Source of the DNA: CAYGKP01 sp964350605
Lineage (GTDB): Bacteria > Bacteroidota > Bacteroidia > Cytophagales > JAAEPT01
NCBI GenBank assembly: GCA_964350605.1
Contig: CAYGKP010000016.1
Span: 1-22,415, forward strand
Length of the DNA: 22,415 nucleotides
Direction of reading: 5' to 3'
Positions 8,077-16,060 of the stretch are shown piece by piece. Numbering within the stretch: the stretch's first letter is position 1; each line of letters starts with the position of its first letter. Below the pieces are notes generated by a model. It was not told the DNA's origin. It searched no databases and saw only the letters and a list, made by a program, of their open reading frames with translations. The position numbers and the translations under genes are program-made.

Positions 8077-8161
8077 TGCAAAAATTAAAAAGTCACATAA
8101 TAAGTTAGAAAAAAAACAACTGGATCAACGCCATGTCCGCCCATCGATGGGAATTTTCCGC

Positions 8162-8779
8162 CTACCGGGCCTCGAAAAGGACGAGTGTGCGCTTCACGCG
8201 ATCGGGCTTGATCTCCAAGCGGTTACCCAGCACGCGTACCAGTCGCTTTGCCGAGTGGATTTGGCTCGTTTCGCTGCGGGCCAGCGTCCCTGCCGCCTCT
8301 AGCAAGCGAAGACGATGCTGAAGTGAAAAATGAAGCGAGAAGTTGTTGAGAAACAATTCGCGGGTCTTTTCCAACTGGCTTTGTGAGATGAGTTCCTCGT
8401 TCAGCGCCTCTTCGCTCAGTCGGCGCGAACGCACCTGATAGAACACCTCAGAAATGCGGGCTTGGGAAGCGGTCGGGATGCTACCGTGGTTCAGGCGACG
8501 CGAAGTGCCACACAGCAGACGCAACAGCGAAAAATCATGTTCCTCGGCCAACCCAAAACGCGGACGCAAATCGGCCACACGATCGAAAAGCTCGGTCGAT
8601 CCACAGCGCTGACATTGGACTTTCTCTTCCTCGAAACGTACCCGCATGTTGGCCGGAATGGCCCAAGCAGCATCCATTACTGGGCGCATTGTGGGGCACA
8701 CGAACAACTGGCGTGTCTGGCAACTGGGGCAAATGAAAGTGCCAGTCAGCGCCTGTTGGTTGAGTGGCCTCTCATTCAT
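8162..8779 (-). CDS. Zinc-ribbon protein with TerB-like C-terminal domain (paralogue B)
   Basis: This is the 205-residue paralogue of the downstream gene. I chose ATG 8779 because MNERPLNQQALTGTF then aligns with the start of paralogue A; an upstream TTG (8824) would add 15 residues without a counterpart. Zinc-ribbon cysteines are CPSC (17, 20) and CQRC (56, 59). Shared blocks are PRFGLAEEHDFSLLRLLCGTS, IPTASQ and FSLHFS. The C-terminal part (LEAAGTLARSETSQIHSAKRLVRVLG) has the TerB-like helix pattern. A run of basic and acidic residues separates the two cysteine pairs and is a few residues longer than in paralogue A. The two genes are 85 bases apart and separated by an AT-rich stretch, so each may have its own promoter. 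Confidence 0.8.
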   Translation of the reverse strand: MNERPLNQQALTGTFICPSCQTRQLFVCPTMRPVMDAAWAIPANMRVRFEEEKVQCQRCGSTELFDRVADLRPRFGLAEEHDFSLLRLLCGTSRRLNHGSIPTASQARISEVFYQVRSRRLSEEALNEELISQSQLEKTRELFLNNFSLHFSLQHRLRLLEAAGTLARSETSQIHSAKRLVRVLGNRLEIKPDRVKRTLVLFEAR

Positions 8780-8821
8780 CACTATATCCCTTTGCTTCTC
8801 CTTAGAACAAGGTGAGCAAAG

Positions 8822-8850
8822 CAAAATTTAATATCAAAGAAGACGGTCAA
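8822..8850 (-). promoter_or_regulatory. Possible Bacteroidetes-type promoter for the zinc-ribbon genes
   Basis: On the minus strand, TTG (8848-8850, within TTTTTGACC) and TAAATTTTG (8822-8830) are separated by 17 bases. They resemble the Bacteroidetes -33 (TTG) and -7 (TAnnTTTG) elements, with one extra base in the latter. The surrounding stretch is AT-rich compared with the genes. The call is tentative. Confidence 0.35.
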
Positions 8851-8920
8851 AAATCAGCCGATCTTTCTACCCGGACTTCCAAAACGGGCAGCGGCCAGTA
8901 GGTGACCTGCCCCCACCCGC

Positions 8921-9223
8921 CTAGTGGTGAACCGATAGCTTCGAGAGCAATTCTGCGCTCACAGTGTCGGCGTAGGTGCCAAAGGCCGCCACCAGCGAGC
9001 CCTTGTGGCCTTGGTTCGATTCGATGGCATAGACCACCGACATATCCGCCGGATTACTATCGCCCTCGAAGCGGTGAACCTCGGAGATCTCAAATTCCTG
9101 AGGGTCCAGCTTTAAGCCCTCCCCTGGGCATTCCAGGCGGGTTTCCGTCAAATTAAAGTCCAGCGTATAGCCCCGGGCCTTCAGACCGGAAAGGGCTTCC
9201 ACCATCGTGTCGTAGTTCTTCAT
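8921..9223 (-). CDS. Small conserved Bacteroidetes protein
   Basis: This protein has 100 residues, starting at ATG 9223 (MKNYDTMVEALSGLKARGYT); an in-frame start ten residues upstream is less likely. The layout is an N-terminal helix, then GYTLDFNL, a CPGEGLKLDPQEFEISEVHRFEG block, and VVYAIES...KGSLVAAFGTYAD. It matches my memory of a widespread ~100-residue Bacteroidetes family that databases often label 'phosphoribosylpyrophosphate synthetase', a label I consider misleading because the protein lacks the size and PRPP loop of that enzyme. Function unknown. It lies 75 bases downstream of mgsA on the same strand and may be co-transcribed. Confidence 0.85.
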   Translation of the reverse strand: MKNYDTMVEALSGLKARGYTLDFNLTETRLECPGEGLKLDPQEFEISEVHRFEGDSNPADMSVVYAIESNQGHKGSLVAAFGTYADTVSAELLSKLSVHH

Positions 9224-9298
9224 ATGGGCAAGTTGTCTCCCCTTAAGTTTCAAAAACTCGCAGGAAAAGTCAACCGCCTTGCGCCGGGCGTCCGACAG

Positions 9299-9709
9299 TT
9301 ACTTGCCTTTCGCGGCTTCTTTTTCCTTGCGAGAAATCAGGCCGTCGATCATGTACTTGGCGGCCGCAGGGTTGGTAGCCAATGGAACATTATGAAGGTC
9401 GCAGAGGCGCATGAGCATCTGCACATCCGGCTCGTGAGCGTGTTTGCCCAAGGGATCGCGGAAGAAGATGACCATCTTCACGTCGCCCTCGGCGACCATG
9501 GCAGCAATCTGCGCATCGCCCCCCATCGGGCCCGAAAGTTTGGCCTCCACGTCGAGGCCCGCCTGTTGGACGAATTTGCCCGTGGTACCTGTCGCGATGA
9601 TTTTCTCGCCATCCAGCGCATCCCAATGATCTTTTAGGAACGCGACCATTTCGGCCTTCTTTCCGTCGTGCGCAATGATGGCCAGTTTGAGTTTCGGAGC
9701 AGCGGGCAT
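9299..9709 (-). CDS. mgsA: Methylglyoxal synthase
   Basis: This enzyme converts dihydroxyacetone phosphate to methylglyoxal and phosphate, a bypass that relieves sugar-phosphate build-up. The protein has 136 residues. All key positions known from E. coli MgsA align with a constant offset of six: His14 (H19), the phosphate-binding TGTTG (40-44), SGPMGGD with catalytic Asp65 (D71), FFRDPL with Asp85 (D91), and HEPDV with His92 and Asp95 (H98, D101). I chose ATG 9709 because it overlaps the stop of the upstream gene by one base (TAATG), implying translational coupling. The C-terminus (SRKEKEAAKGK) is shorter than in E. coli. Its place at the end of a row of secreted paralogues is odd. Confidence 0.93.
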   Translation of the reverse strand: MPAAPKLKLAIIAHDGKKAEMVAFLKDHWDALDGEKIIATGTTGKFVQQAGLDVEAKLSGPMGGDAQIAAMVAEGDVKMVIFFRDPLGKHAHEPDVQMLMRLCDLHNVPLATNPAAAKYMIDGLISRKEKEAAKGK

Positions 9710-10599
9710 TAGGGAAGTAAACTTAGGGTGTGGCGCGACTCGACCCATTGGTGGGTCAGTTCATCGAAGGCCTGAAAGTAAATCACATAATCGGCCGCCG
9801 GAAGCACAGCGGTCTCAAAATGGATGTACATATTCTCGAGAACGCCATTTTCCACCCCTTCGCTGCGGGCGGTACGAGCATAGCGGTAGACCGCTTCGCC
9901 CGTGCTTTCTTTCTGTACTTGGCAAACGATGGTCACGTAGCAAAGCCCCATCGCGTCGGTCGCAATTGGAATCACCTCCAGCAAGGCCACCCCTACTTCT
10001 GGGCCCCGACGCATGGTTCGGCCCTCGGCCTCGACCCACGAACCATCTACGGGGTCGATGGTAAACAATGCCGAGTGCAGGTATTCCATGACTCCCTTCT
10101 CGTAGGGCCCCATCCGGCCCTTTTTCTCATTCGTGTGAGGCAGATGACCGGAGACTACCTGAAATCCCACCACACGCCACCACACCGTATCAGCAATGGC
10201 ATCGACCAAGCGGATGCAAAGCAGGTAGCGCCCCGGCGACAGCTTCCGACCGGTTTCCAGCGAAAGGCTCAAGTCTTCCAGCAAGCCGTCCTTGGCTTCG
10301 CGTTGGATGTCCTTGGGGTCATAGAGGTTGCTCTGAGCAAAAAGGGTATCGCCCGTGGCGCTGACAAGCCACACGCCCGCCTGAAAGTCCACCTCGCCTT
10401 TTGGACCGCGGCCCAAGTTGTTGACGTAGTCAATGGTATAGACCAGGCTTTCGTCGTGATAGACAATCCCATCAAGGATCGGATGGGCGAAGCCCTCCAC
10501 CTGGCGGACCAATTGGCTGGGTCCAACTTCCCAGCCCTGGGCCTGTGCCGTCAAGCCAAAAAGCGGTAGGCAAAGCCCAAAGAGTAGTGTGCGTTTCAC
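9709..10599 (-). CDS. Secreted beta-sandwich protein, paralogue 1 of array
   Basis: This 296-residue protein starts at GTG 10599 with a Sec signal peptide (KRTLLFGLCLPLFGLTAQAQ). The mature protein begins GWEVGPSQLVRQVEG, the hallmark of this local family. The rest reads as two beta-rich halves. The first ends with SPGRYLLCIRLVDAIADTVWW, and the second with PAADYVIYFQAFDELTHQWVESRHTL. Each half closes with the P-x-x-Y-x-(hydrophobic) strand typical of Ig-like or fibronectin-like folds. No catalytic motif, lipobox or type IX sorting tail is visible. The stop codon overlaps the mgsA start by one base. Function unknown; an envelope or extracellular location is likely. Confidence 0.8.
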   Translation of the reverse strand: MKRTLLFGLCLPLFGLTAQAQGWEVGPSQLVRQVEGFAHPILDGIVYHDESLVYTIDYVNNLGRGPKGEVDFQAGVWLVSATGDTLFAQSNLYDPKDIQREAKDGLLEDLSLSLETGRKLSPGRYLLCIRLVDAIADTVWWRVVGFQVVSGHLPHTNEKKGRMGPYEKGVMEYLHSALFTIDPVDGSWVEAEGRTMRRGPEVGVALLEVIPIATDAMGLCYVTIVCQVQKESTGEAVYRYARTARSEGVENGVLENMYIHFETAVLPAADYVIYFQAFDELTHQWVESRHTLSLLP

Positions 10600-10626
10600 G
10601 AGTGTAGGTACAGGTGGGGCGGGTGC

Positions 10627-11544
10627 TTAGTTCGTTCCTTTTTTCGGATTCGGTTTCCGAGGTTCGGGAATGTGGACGGTGGCGGTGCACTCGGTCCATT
10701 TCAGGAACAACTCGTCGAAGACCCGAATGGTCACCAGGTAGGTCCCAGGCGTGCTGTTCGCCCCAAATTCCAGCGTAGCGATCACACTTTTGTTTTCGGG
10801 ATAAACAGACCCCAGACTTTGGTAGTGGGTGTAGGCCACTTCACCGGTTGTTGCCTCCTTGATCTCAATCACGTGGCTCAGGTACCAGACCTCACGACCA
10901 TCAGTCTGGGTCGCTGTTCCTTGTGGTTCGATGTCCATAAAGCCGATTTCCACCCGATCAGATCCCGATAAGGTCACAGCCTTGTCCTTCATCAAGATCA
11001 AGTCCCCTGTAATGGGGTTGAACCCAAAAATGCCCGCGCCCTTATGGCTGAATTCCGCTTGGTGATAGAGACCTGGACCCTCTGGTTTCATCGAGAATAT
11101 TGGCGTTGGCAGTGCTTGTCCCAGCACATTGATGCGCCGAACATCCAGCCACTTCTCCCCCGACTTGGGATTCATCAGGCCCAGCTTCAGGTCATAAGTT
11201 CCCGGCGGGACCTCGACGTTCAAGGAAGAGTAGAAGCTGATGAATTCTCCTTCGGCATCCACCTCGGCGAGGTCCGCAACCGAGAGCCGGTCCATGAATT
11301 CGTGCAGCACCTCCTCTGAATCTGGCTTGGTGAGAAACATCCCAAGCCATAAGGTGTCGGTCTGGACCCCTTCGATGCGCTCAAAATGGACCACGAACTC
11401 CTCTCCCTCATAAAGCTCCTGGTTGAAGACTGGGTGCGGGTGGCCTTCAATGCCCCGGACGAGGTAAACTGGGCCTACCTCCCATTCCTGAGCGAAAGCG
11501 GTGACCCAAAGGAGCCCCAGGATCAGAGAAAACAGATGGCGCAT
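10627..11544 (-). CDS. Secreted beta-sandwich protein, paralogue 2 of array
   Basis: This 305-residue protein has a signal peptide (MRHLFSLILGLLWVTAFAQ), followed by EWEVGPVYLVRGIEGHPHP. The organisation matches its neighbours: a first beta-rich half ending PPGTYDLKLGLMNPKSGEKW, then a linker, then a second half ending TPGTYLVTIRVFDELFLKWTE. The C-terminus is a short basic tail (EPRKPNPKKGTN) that the other copies lack. It lies 9 bases after the upstream paralogue's stop-start junction and 27 bases before the next start, so the set is probably transcribed together. The family is not recognised; two Ig-like domains are inferred. Confidence 0.8.
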   Translation of the reverse strand: MRHLFSLILGLLWVTAFAQEWEVGPVYLVRGIEGHPHPVFNQELYEGEEFVVHFERIEGVQTDTLWLGMFLTKPDSEEVLHEFMDRLSVADLAEVDAEGEFISFYSSLNVEVPPGTYDLKLGLMNPKSGEKWLDVRRINVLGQALPTPIFSMKPEGPGLYHQAEFSHKGAGIFGFNPITGDLILMKDKAVTLSGSDRVEIGFMDIEPQGTATQTDGREVWYLSHVIEIKEATTGEVAYTHYQSLGSVYPENKSVIATLEFGANSTPGTYLVTIRVFDELFLKWTECTATVHIPEPRKPNPKKGTN

Positions 11545-11553
11545 AATCTTTAG

Positions 11554-12441
11554 TTAATCGATAATGAACAGCTCTTGTCCGTATTCGTACCACTCCATGG
11601 CGATCTCATCAAAGATGCGAAGGATCACAAAGTAGCGATCCGGCTCGCTATCTCTGGGAAAACTTAGATCAAGATAAAGGGGCGGGTTGGCGTACGATTC
11701 GATCTCATAGAAACCAGCAGCTTCATGAACGTATGACGAACCCTTCGGACCCCGCCATGTGATAAATTCCCAAAACAGGTGCGCGTCTCCACTCGGGTCT
11801 TGCTGGGTCTGAGTCAGGACGGGCGCCACTACCATGACGGAATCGCCGAACTGGAAGGTAGGCTCCGGCTCATTGACCCGCACCCAGTCATCGCCCGCCT
11901 CGTTGTATCGAAACGCCCCCACCGCCCTTGGGTCGCAATCAACGGGCTCGTACAAGCCCATGTAGTCCGCCTCCATTTGTTCGATGCTCTGAAGCCAGGG
12001 AGGCAATTGCTCCATCTGAATGAACGGGTAGTGTTCAAACCAAGTGGTATCCGCCTTACGGTCACGGATGGCTAACTCCATCTGGTACATACCTGGCAGG
12101 AGCGGCTCGGTTGGCTTGTAGTTGAGGTGCAGTCCTGCGACCAGCCCGTCCCGTTCAATGAGCGCTCGAACAGGCATGCGAATGGCCTCCTGAATGTCGA
12201 CCACTTCGTTGGTTTCATAGTCCAGAATGGCAATCACAGCATGCAGCTCGTCGCTTTGCACGCCTTCAATCGTCTCAACAGTCACTTGCAGGTCTTCGGT
12301 GCGGTAAATGCGGCCGTGGACGTTGGGGTGATGCTCTCCGCGCATCATCCGGCTCAAGTAATGAGGCCCGACCTTCCAGTCTTGAGCGACCAGCGAGGGA
12401 AACGTCGCTAGAACTGCGAAAACGAGAATCAGATACCGCAT
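11554..12441 (-). CDS. Secreted beta-sandwich protein, paralogue 3 of array
   Basis: This 295-residue protein has a signal peptide (MRYLILVFAVLATFPSLVAQ), then DWKVGPHYLSRMMRGEHHP and, further on, VETIEGVQSDELHAVIAI, which matches FERIEGVQTDTLWLGMFL of paralogue 2. The first half ends LLPGMYQMELAIRDRKADTTW and the second ends EPDRYFVILRIFDEIAMEWYE. The middle linker has one cysteine (VDCDPRAVG). The conserved IFDE/VFDE-x-x-x-x-W ending in all three copies is a good family marker. Homologous but strongly diverged copies imply an old duplication. Function unknown. Confidence 0.8.
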   Translation of the reverse strand: MRYLILVFAVLATFPSLVAQDWKVGPHYLSRMMRGEHHPNVHGRIYRTEDLQVTVETIEGVQSDELHAVIAILDYETNEVVDIQEAIRMPVRALIERDGLVAGLHLNYKPTEPLLPGMYQMELAIRDRKADTTWFEHYPFIQMEQLPPWLQSIEQMEADYMGLYEPVDCDPRAVGAFRYNEAGDDWVRVNEPEPTFQFGDSVMVVAPVLTQTQQDPSGDAHLFWEFITWRGPKGSSYVHEAAGFYEIESYANPPLYLDLSFPRDSEPDRYFVILRIFDEIAMEWYEYGQELFIID

Positions 12442-12480
12442 GATGAAGAGGTTGCGAATTTCGTGCCGACTTCCGGTGGT

Positions 12481-12972
12481 TTACTCGATGCTAATGACGG
12501 CTTCTTGGCTGACCGAACCACCTCCCACGTTGTCGTACATGGTGACCACCATCAGGAAGCGGCCTTTGGGGTCGTGTTCGTGAATCTCCAAGTAGGCAAA
12601 AGGCGCCTTCGCCACGTTGGCCGAATCGAGGGGGCCTTCGTGATCCAGGCCAAACAGTTCGGTTTCCTCACGGACCACCTCGCCGTCTGCATCATCAACC
12701 CGCAAGTCCATGTTGTACTCGTAGCGTCCCTGATCGTTGGGCTCGAAGCCCCGGACATTTTCCAGCACCAGGGCCACCGTTTCGCCGCGGTGAAAGGGGG
12801 GTTTCTTGACTCGTTGGAGGCGGCCGTTGGGCTTGCGCAACGGGAAGTAAAACCCGTCGAAGGTTAGGTTGCCATCCTCCGAGCGCATGTCGGCGGCCCC
12901 CGCCGGACCGCAGCCCTTCATCGTGGCCAGAAGCGTGGCCGAAACCACAAAGAGAATTGTCAGTGTTTTCAC
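12481..12972 (-). CDS. Secreted single-domain protein related to the array
   Basis: This 163-residue protein starts at GTG 12972 with a hydrophobic leader (MKTLTILFVVSATLLATMKGC). Cys21 could be a lipobox cysteine, although lysine two residues before it is unusual. The mature part (NLTFDGFYFPLRKPNGR... HRGETVALVLENVRGF ... KGRFLMVVTMYDNVGGGSVSQEAVISIE) has the same overall plan as one half of the larger paralogues: an E-x-V beta strand with a G-F/GVQ turn in the middle and a G-x-F/Y-x-x-x-x-x-x-x-D closing strand. I read it as a one-domain relative, with moderate confidence. It is the first member of the array after the DUF389 gene, 20 bases downstream of it. Confidence 0.7.
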   Translation of the reverse strand: MKTLTILFVVSATLLATMKGCGPAGAADMRSEDGNLTFDGFYFPLRKPNGRLQRVKKPPFHRGETVALVLENVRGFEPNDQGRYEYNMDLRVDDADGEVVREETELFGLDHEGPLDSANVAKAPFAYLEIHEHDPKGRFLMVVTMYDNVGGGSVSQEAVISIE

Positions 12973-12992
12973 AGGCTGTCTCTGCTAGGGGA

Positions 12993-14435
12993 TCAATACT
13001 TCATCACTCGGACCGTGTCGACCGACAGGCGAACGGCCAACCACTTGGCTAGTTTTTCCTGCTGCATCCGCTGTTCACGTGCACCAACCTGGCGCGACCA
13101 ATGGACAAAGAAAGTGGGCAAGCTGTCGATGACCGGGAGGCTGTCGTTTTGCACAAAATCGGCTTGGACCAACTTCCCGTAGGCCACCCGCTCGATCAGG
13201 TTGTATTCGATACGGATTTCCTTCTCGAGCAGTTGCAGGGGAATGGAATCTTTTCGAAAGCGTTGCAAGTCACCCTCCAATCGGGCAATGCGCTCGTCGC
13301 GCTGGGTCAACTTGGTTTCGCTCTCCTCCATCATCTCGAACACCCGCGCGGGGTCAAGCGAAGCGTTCTGTTGCTCCTGGACCTCACGGCCCTGGTGAAA
13401 GACCAACCGGGTGTTCGGAATCTGGTAGTGATCCAAACGCTTCTGCAAACGATCGCACTCCTTTTTGGGGAGTGGATCGCCCAGCAAGTAGAGGTGCAAG
13501 GTGTTGACCGAATCGCCCATGTCCACTTTCTCTTCGATCAGCGAGGTGGCGTCGTAGTTGAACTCGGTGCGCACAAAGGACTGGACCTTGCGGTTGTAGA
13601 CCGAGCCTTTGATGACCCCGTAGAAGGCATACGCACTTGGAGCGACGACTAGGACCACAAAGATGGCTAGGTAGGTCTTGAGGCGGCGCTCCTTGCCTGG
13701 ATCCAGGTATTTGTGGAGCGGAAAGCGCAAGTAGCGCGTGACCAGTACGGTCGAAAGGCAGATGAAGACCGAGTTGAGCAGGAACAGGTAAAACGCCCCA
13801 CCGAAAATGGCCCACTCGGCGTTCGCGATGCCGAAGCCTGCCGAACATAGTGGCGGCATCAGGGCCGTAGCGATGGCCACACCCGGAATCACATTGCTTT
13901 TCAACGAGCGCGAGTTGGCGACGATGCCGGCAAACCCACCGAACAGGGCGATCAGCACGTCCATGATGGTCGGCTGGGTGCGCGCCATGATCTCGGTGCT
14001 GGCTTCCTTCATGGGCGAGGCCAAGAAGTAGAGCGTCGAGCTCAGGATGCTGACCCCCACCATGATGCCCAGGTTCTTGAGCGCCCGGACCACGAAAGGG
14101 AAATCGTAGGTGCCAATCCCGAAGCCCACCCCGATGATCGGCGACATGAGGGGCGAGATGAGCATCGCACCAATGACCACGGCCGTCGAGTTGACGTTCA
14201 GGCCGATCGAGGCAATGAAGATCGAGAAGATCAGAATCCAGACCGCGTAGCCCCGGAAGCTGACATCGTTTTTGATCATCGTCGAGGCCCCGGCATAGTC
14301 GGTGCCTTCGCGGAACGAGAAGGTGTCGGAGATCAGCGTCTTGACCGAGCTGACCGCCGCGCGGGTCAAAATCTTCGAGCGGGGGTTCTCGGGAAGCTCC
14401 GGCTCTGGATTGATGGGAGGTGTAGTTTCGCTCAC
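12993..14435 (-). CDS. DUF389 integral membrane protein
   Basis: This 480-residue protein starts at GTG 14435. The hallmark DUF389 blocks are STAVVIGAMLISPLMSPI (about 83-100) and GVAIATALMPPLCSAG (about 185-200). About seven hydrophobic helices lie between residues 63 and 272. After the membrane part comes a soluble C-terminal region of about 200 residues with a likely coiled coil (DERIARLEGDLQRFRKD, about 375-395), which is longer than in minimal family members. The biochemical function of the family is unknown; a transporter or channel-like role is often guessed. It lies 40 bases downstream of the thioredoxin-like gene and directly upstream of the secreted array. Confidence 0.9.
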   Translation of the reverse strand: MSETTPPINPEPELPENPRSKILTRAAVSSVKTLISDTFSFREGTDYAGASTMIKNDVSFRGYAVWILIFSIFIASIGLNVNSTAVVIGAMLISPLMSPIIGVGFGIGTYDFPFVVRALKNLGIMVGVSILSSTLYFLASPMKEASTEIMARTQPTIMDVLIALFGGFAGIVANSRSLKSNVIPGVAIATALMPPLCSAGFGIANAEWAIFGGAFYLFLLNSVFICLSTVLVTRYLRFPLHKYLDPGKERRLKTYLAIFVVLVVAPSAYAFYGVIKGSVYNRKVQSFVRTEFNYDATSLIEEKVDMGDSVNTLHLYLLGDPLPKKECDRLQKRLDHYQIPNTRLVFHQGREVQEQQNASLDPARVFEMMEESETKLTQRDERIARLEGDLQRFRKDSIPLQLLEKEIRIEYNLIERVAYGKLVQADFVQNDSLPVIDSLPTFFVHWSRQVGAREQRMQQEKLAKWLAVRLSVDTVRVMKY

Positions 14436-14475
14436 GTAGATTGGCTAAGGAAGCACAATCTACGAAGGCTGTGGG

Positions 14476-15105
14476 TTACCCCTCCAAGTGGCCCAAAAGC
14501 GCGGCCCATTCGGCCTGGAAACTCTGGGTGCGGTCCTTGGCGTACCACTTCTGGACTTCCACAACGAATTCGGAATACGCTTGACGGTCCTCTTCGTTGA
14601 GGGCTTTGTATTCAGCCACCATTCGCTGAGCAGCCTCCGGGCGCGGGCCCCAGGTGGCCACGATGTTGCCCGTCTCTTTGTCCTGGATGATGGCTTTGGG
14701 GATGGCACGCCCCCCGCCGGTCAAGAATTCGTCCATCAACTCCAGATGCTGGTCGCGCAGCACATAGGAGGTTTCAATCTTGTCGGACAGCTCGGCGATT
14801 TTCTCCAGCACCGGAATGTTCTGGGCAGCATCGCCACACCAACCTTCGGTCAAAGTGGTAACCAGGTACTCACGCTGCAGACCGCCAACCACTTCCTTGA
14901 TGCGTTCGGTGGGCTTAGTGGTCTTATCCAAACGCGACATCCGCTGAATGTTCAGCGAAGTATACTTCCGGTAACTGACCGCTTTCTCATCGTCGGGCGG
15001 ACCTGTATCGTCCTGAGCGGCGATGCGCTCACGGTACTCCTGATAGGACATCTTCTCAGCTTTCTTAAGCAAAGCGTAGGGTGTGACAGATTCAGCTGCA
15101 TTCAT
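14476..15105 (-). CDS. Thioredoxin-family protein with a single active-site cysteine
   Basis: This 209-residue cytoplasmic protein has its start set at ATG 15105 (MNAAESVTPYALL); an in-frame start further upstream is less likely. After an N-terminal helical part of about 75 residues, the thioredoxin fold begins at REYLVTTLTEGWCGDAAQNIPVLEKIAE. The active-site motif is WCGDA (Trp89, Cys90), so the second cysteine of C-x-x-C is missing. The cis-proline loop is AIPK (Pro136). Proteins with WCGD-(A/S)-x-Q and an N-terminal helical extension form a known thioredoxin-like group common in Bacteroidetes. With one cysteine it cannot be a classical disulphide reductase; a monothiol role is inferred. 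Confidence 0.85.
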   Translation of the reverse strand: MNAAESVTPYALLKKAEKMSYQEYRERIAAQDDTGPPDDEKAVSYRKYTSLNIQRMSRLDKTTKPTERIKEVVGGLQREYLVTTLTEGWCGDAAQNIPVLEKIAELSDKIETSYVLRDQHLELMDEFLTGGGRAIPKAIIQDKETGNIVATWGPRPEAAQRMVAEYKALNEEDRQAYSEFVVEVQKWYAKDRTQSFQAEWAALLGHLEG

Positions 15106-15202
15106 ACTAACCCAACCAAACACTGCGCTGGGGAGTTCTCCTAGCTGAGTCGCCGAGACGACAATCACTGGGAACTTCAGAAGCCACCGAAAGGCGGGTT
15201 AA

Positions 15203-16060
15203 TTATTCAAATTCCCAGCCCCACCAAAAAACAAGTTCAATGGGCATCATCTGAGCAGTCCTTGCTGAGTCCCAGATCGACACCTGAAAATGTGGAGCGC
15301 GCGGAATGGCGTTGAAAGTGGAATCGGGCTCTGCGATTTCAAGCACCAAAAACTCACGCAGAGCCTCTAATAAGTCGGCTTCGCTTTTGTGCCATCTGTC
15401 GATACACTGAAAGGGTGGACAAGCCATGTATGACCTCAATACATCAGGTCCATCCCAACCCAGCTGGGTGGTATCCCGCCAGTCTTGGGATTGCACAATC
15501 TGTAAGGCCCTGGGCTGATCGGATTTCAAACAACCCACTGTGACTTCCCATAGAATTTGGGCGGAATCGTCTGGCGATAGGTTTTTTAGCTTGGGCCAAT
15601 GGAGCGTAGGGAGTCGGTTAGTTGGCTTCCAAGTGCGTGAATACTCAGGAAAGGAATCCAAATCGACATGATGTACCAGCTTCGGGCTGGGAATGTTGAT
15701 GATGTCTGTTTTGTGATTGTGAAATACTCGACTGCTTGCCTTTGGCTTAAACTCACTTACGTAAAGGGATCGCTTTTCTGTCGTAGTGTTTCGAAGGCCA
15801 ACTGCTATTAGTAAGCTGTACGACCCAATCGGATCCCCTTGATAATCAATAGGCTCAAACAGTATCGCGCTGTCCAGCCAAACCTCAAGGCCCGCTAGGT
15901 CAGAGGGGAGAATTTCTGGGCCTTCGTAGTAGAGAACCTCACAGCCGGCAACTTCAAAAACCTCGTTTTTCGGTTGGACGACTTTGGGCTTGCAGGCAGT
16001 CAGCGCAACCAAGCCAATTACAACCCAATTGACGGTAGGGATCGCGTTAAGGACGGGCAT
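15203..16060 (-). CDS. Lipoprotein overlapping the metallopeptidase-like gene; candidate immunity protein
   Basis: This 285-residue protein starts at ATG 16060 with a lipoprotein signal peptide and lipobox LTAC (Cys23), giving mature start CKPKV. The start codon lies 14 bases inside the end of the upstream gene, so the two are translated together. The mature part has no domain I recognise; it contains several cysteines and ends in a tryptophan-rich tail (FWWGWEFE). Low GC is shared with the upstream gene and unlike the surroundings. The overlap with a putative toxin-like HExxH gene suggests an envelope-anchored immunity protein, but this is inference. It could equally be an unrelated lipoprotein. 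Confidence 0.75.
   Translation of the reverse strand: MPVLNAIPTVNWVVIGLVALTACKPKVVQPKNEVFEVAGCEVLYYEGPEILPSDLAGLEVWLDSAILFEPIDYQGDPIGSYSLLIAVGLRNTTTEKRSLYVSEFKPKASSRVFHNHKTDIINIPSPKLVHHVDLDSFPEYSRTWKPTNRLPTLHWPKLKNLSPDDSAQILWEVTVGCLKSDQPRALQIVQSQDWRDTTQLGWDGPDVLRSYMACPPFQCIDRWHKSEADLLEALREFLVLEIAEPDSTFNAIPRAPHFQVSIWDSARTAQMMPIELVFWWGWEFE

Noticed and set aside
8140..8151. Perfect 12-base palindrome CCCATCGATGGG after zinc-ribbon paralogue B
   Set aside because: It has no loop for a terminator hairpin and no second copy; a 12-base palindrome can arise by chance in this length of sequence.
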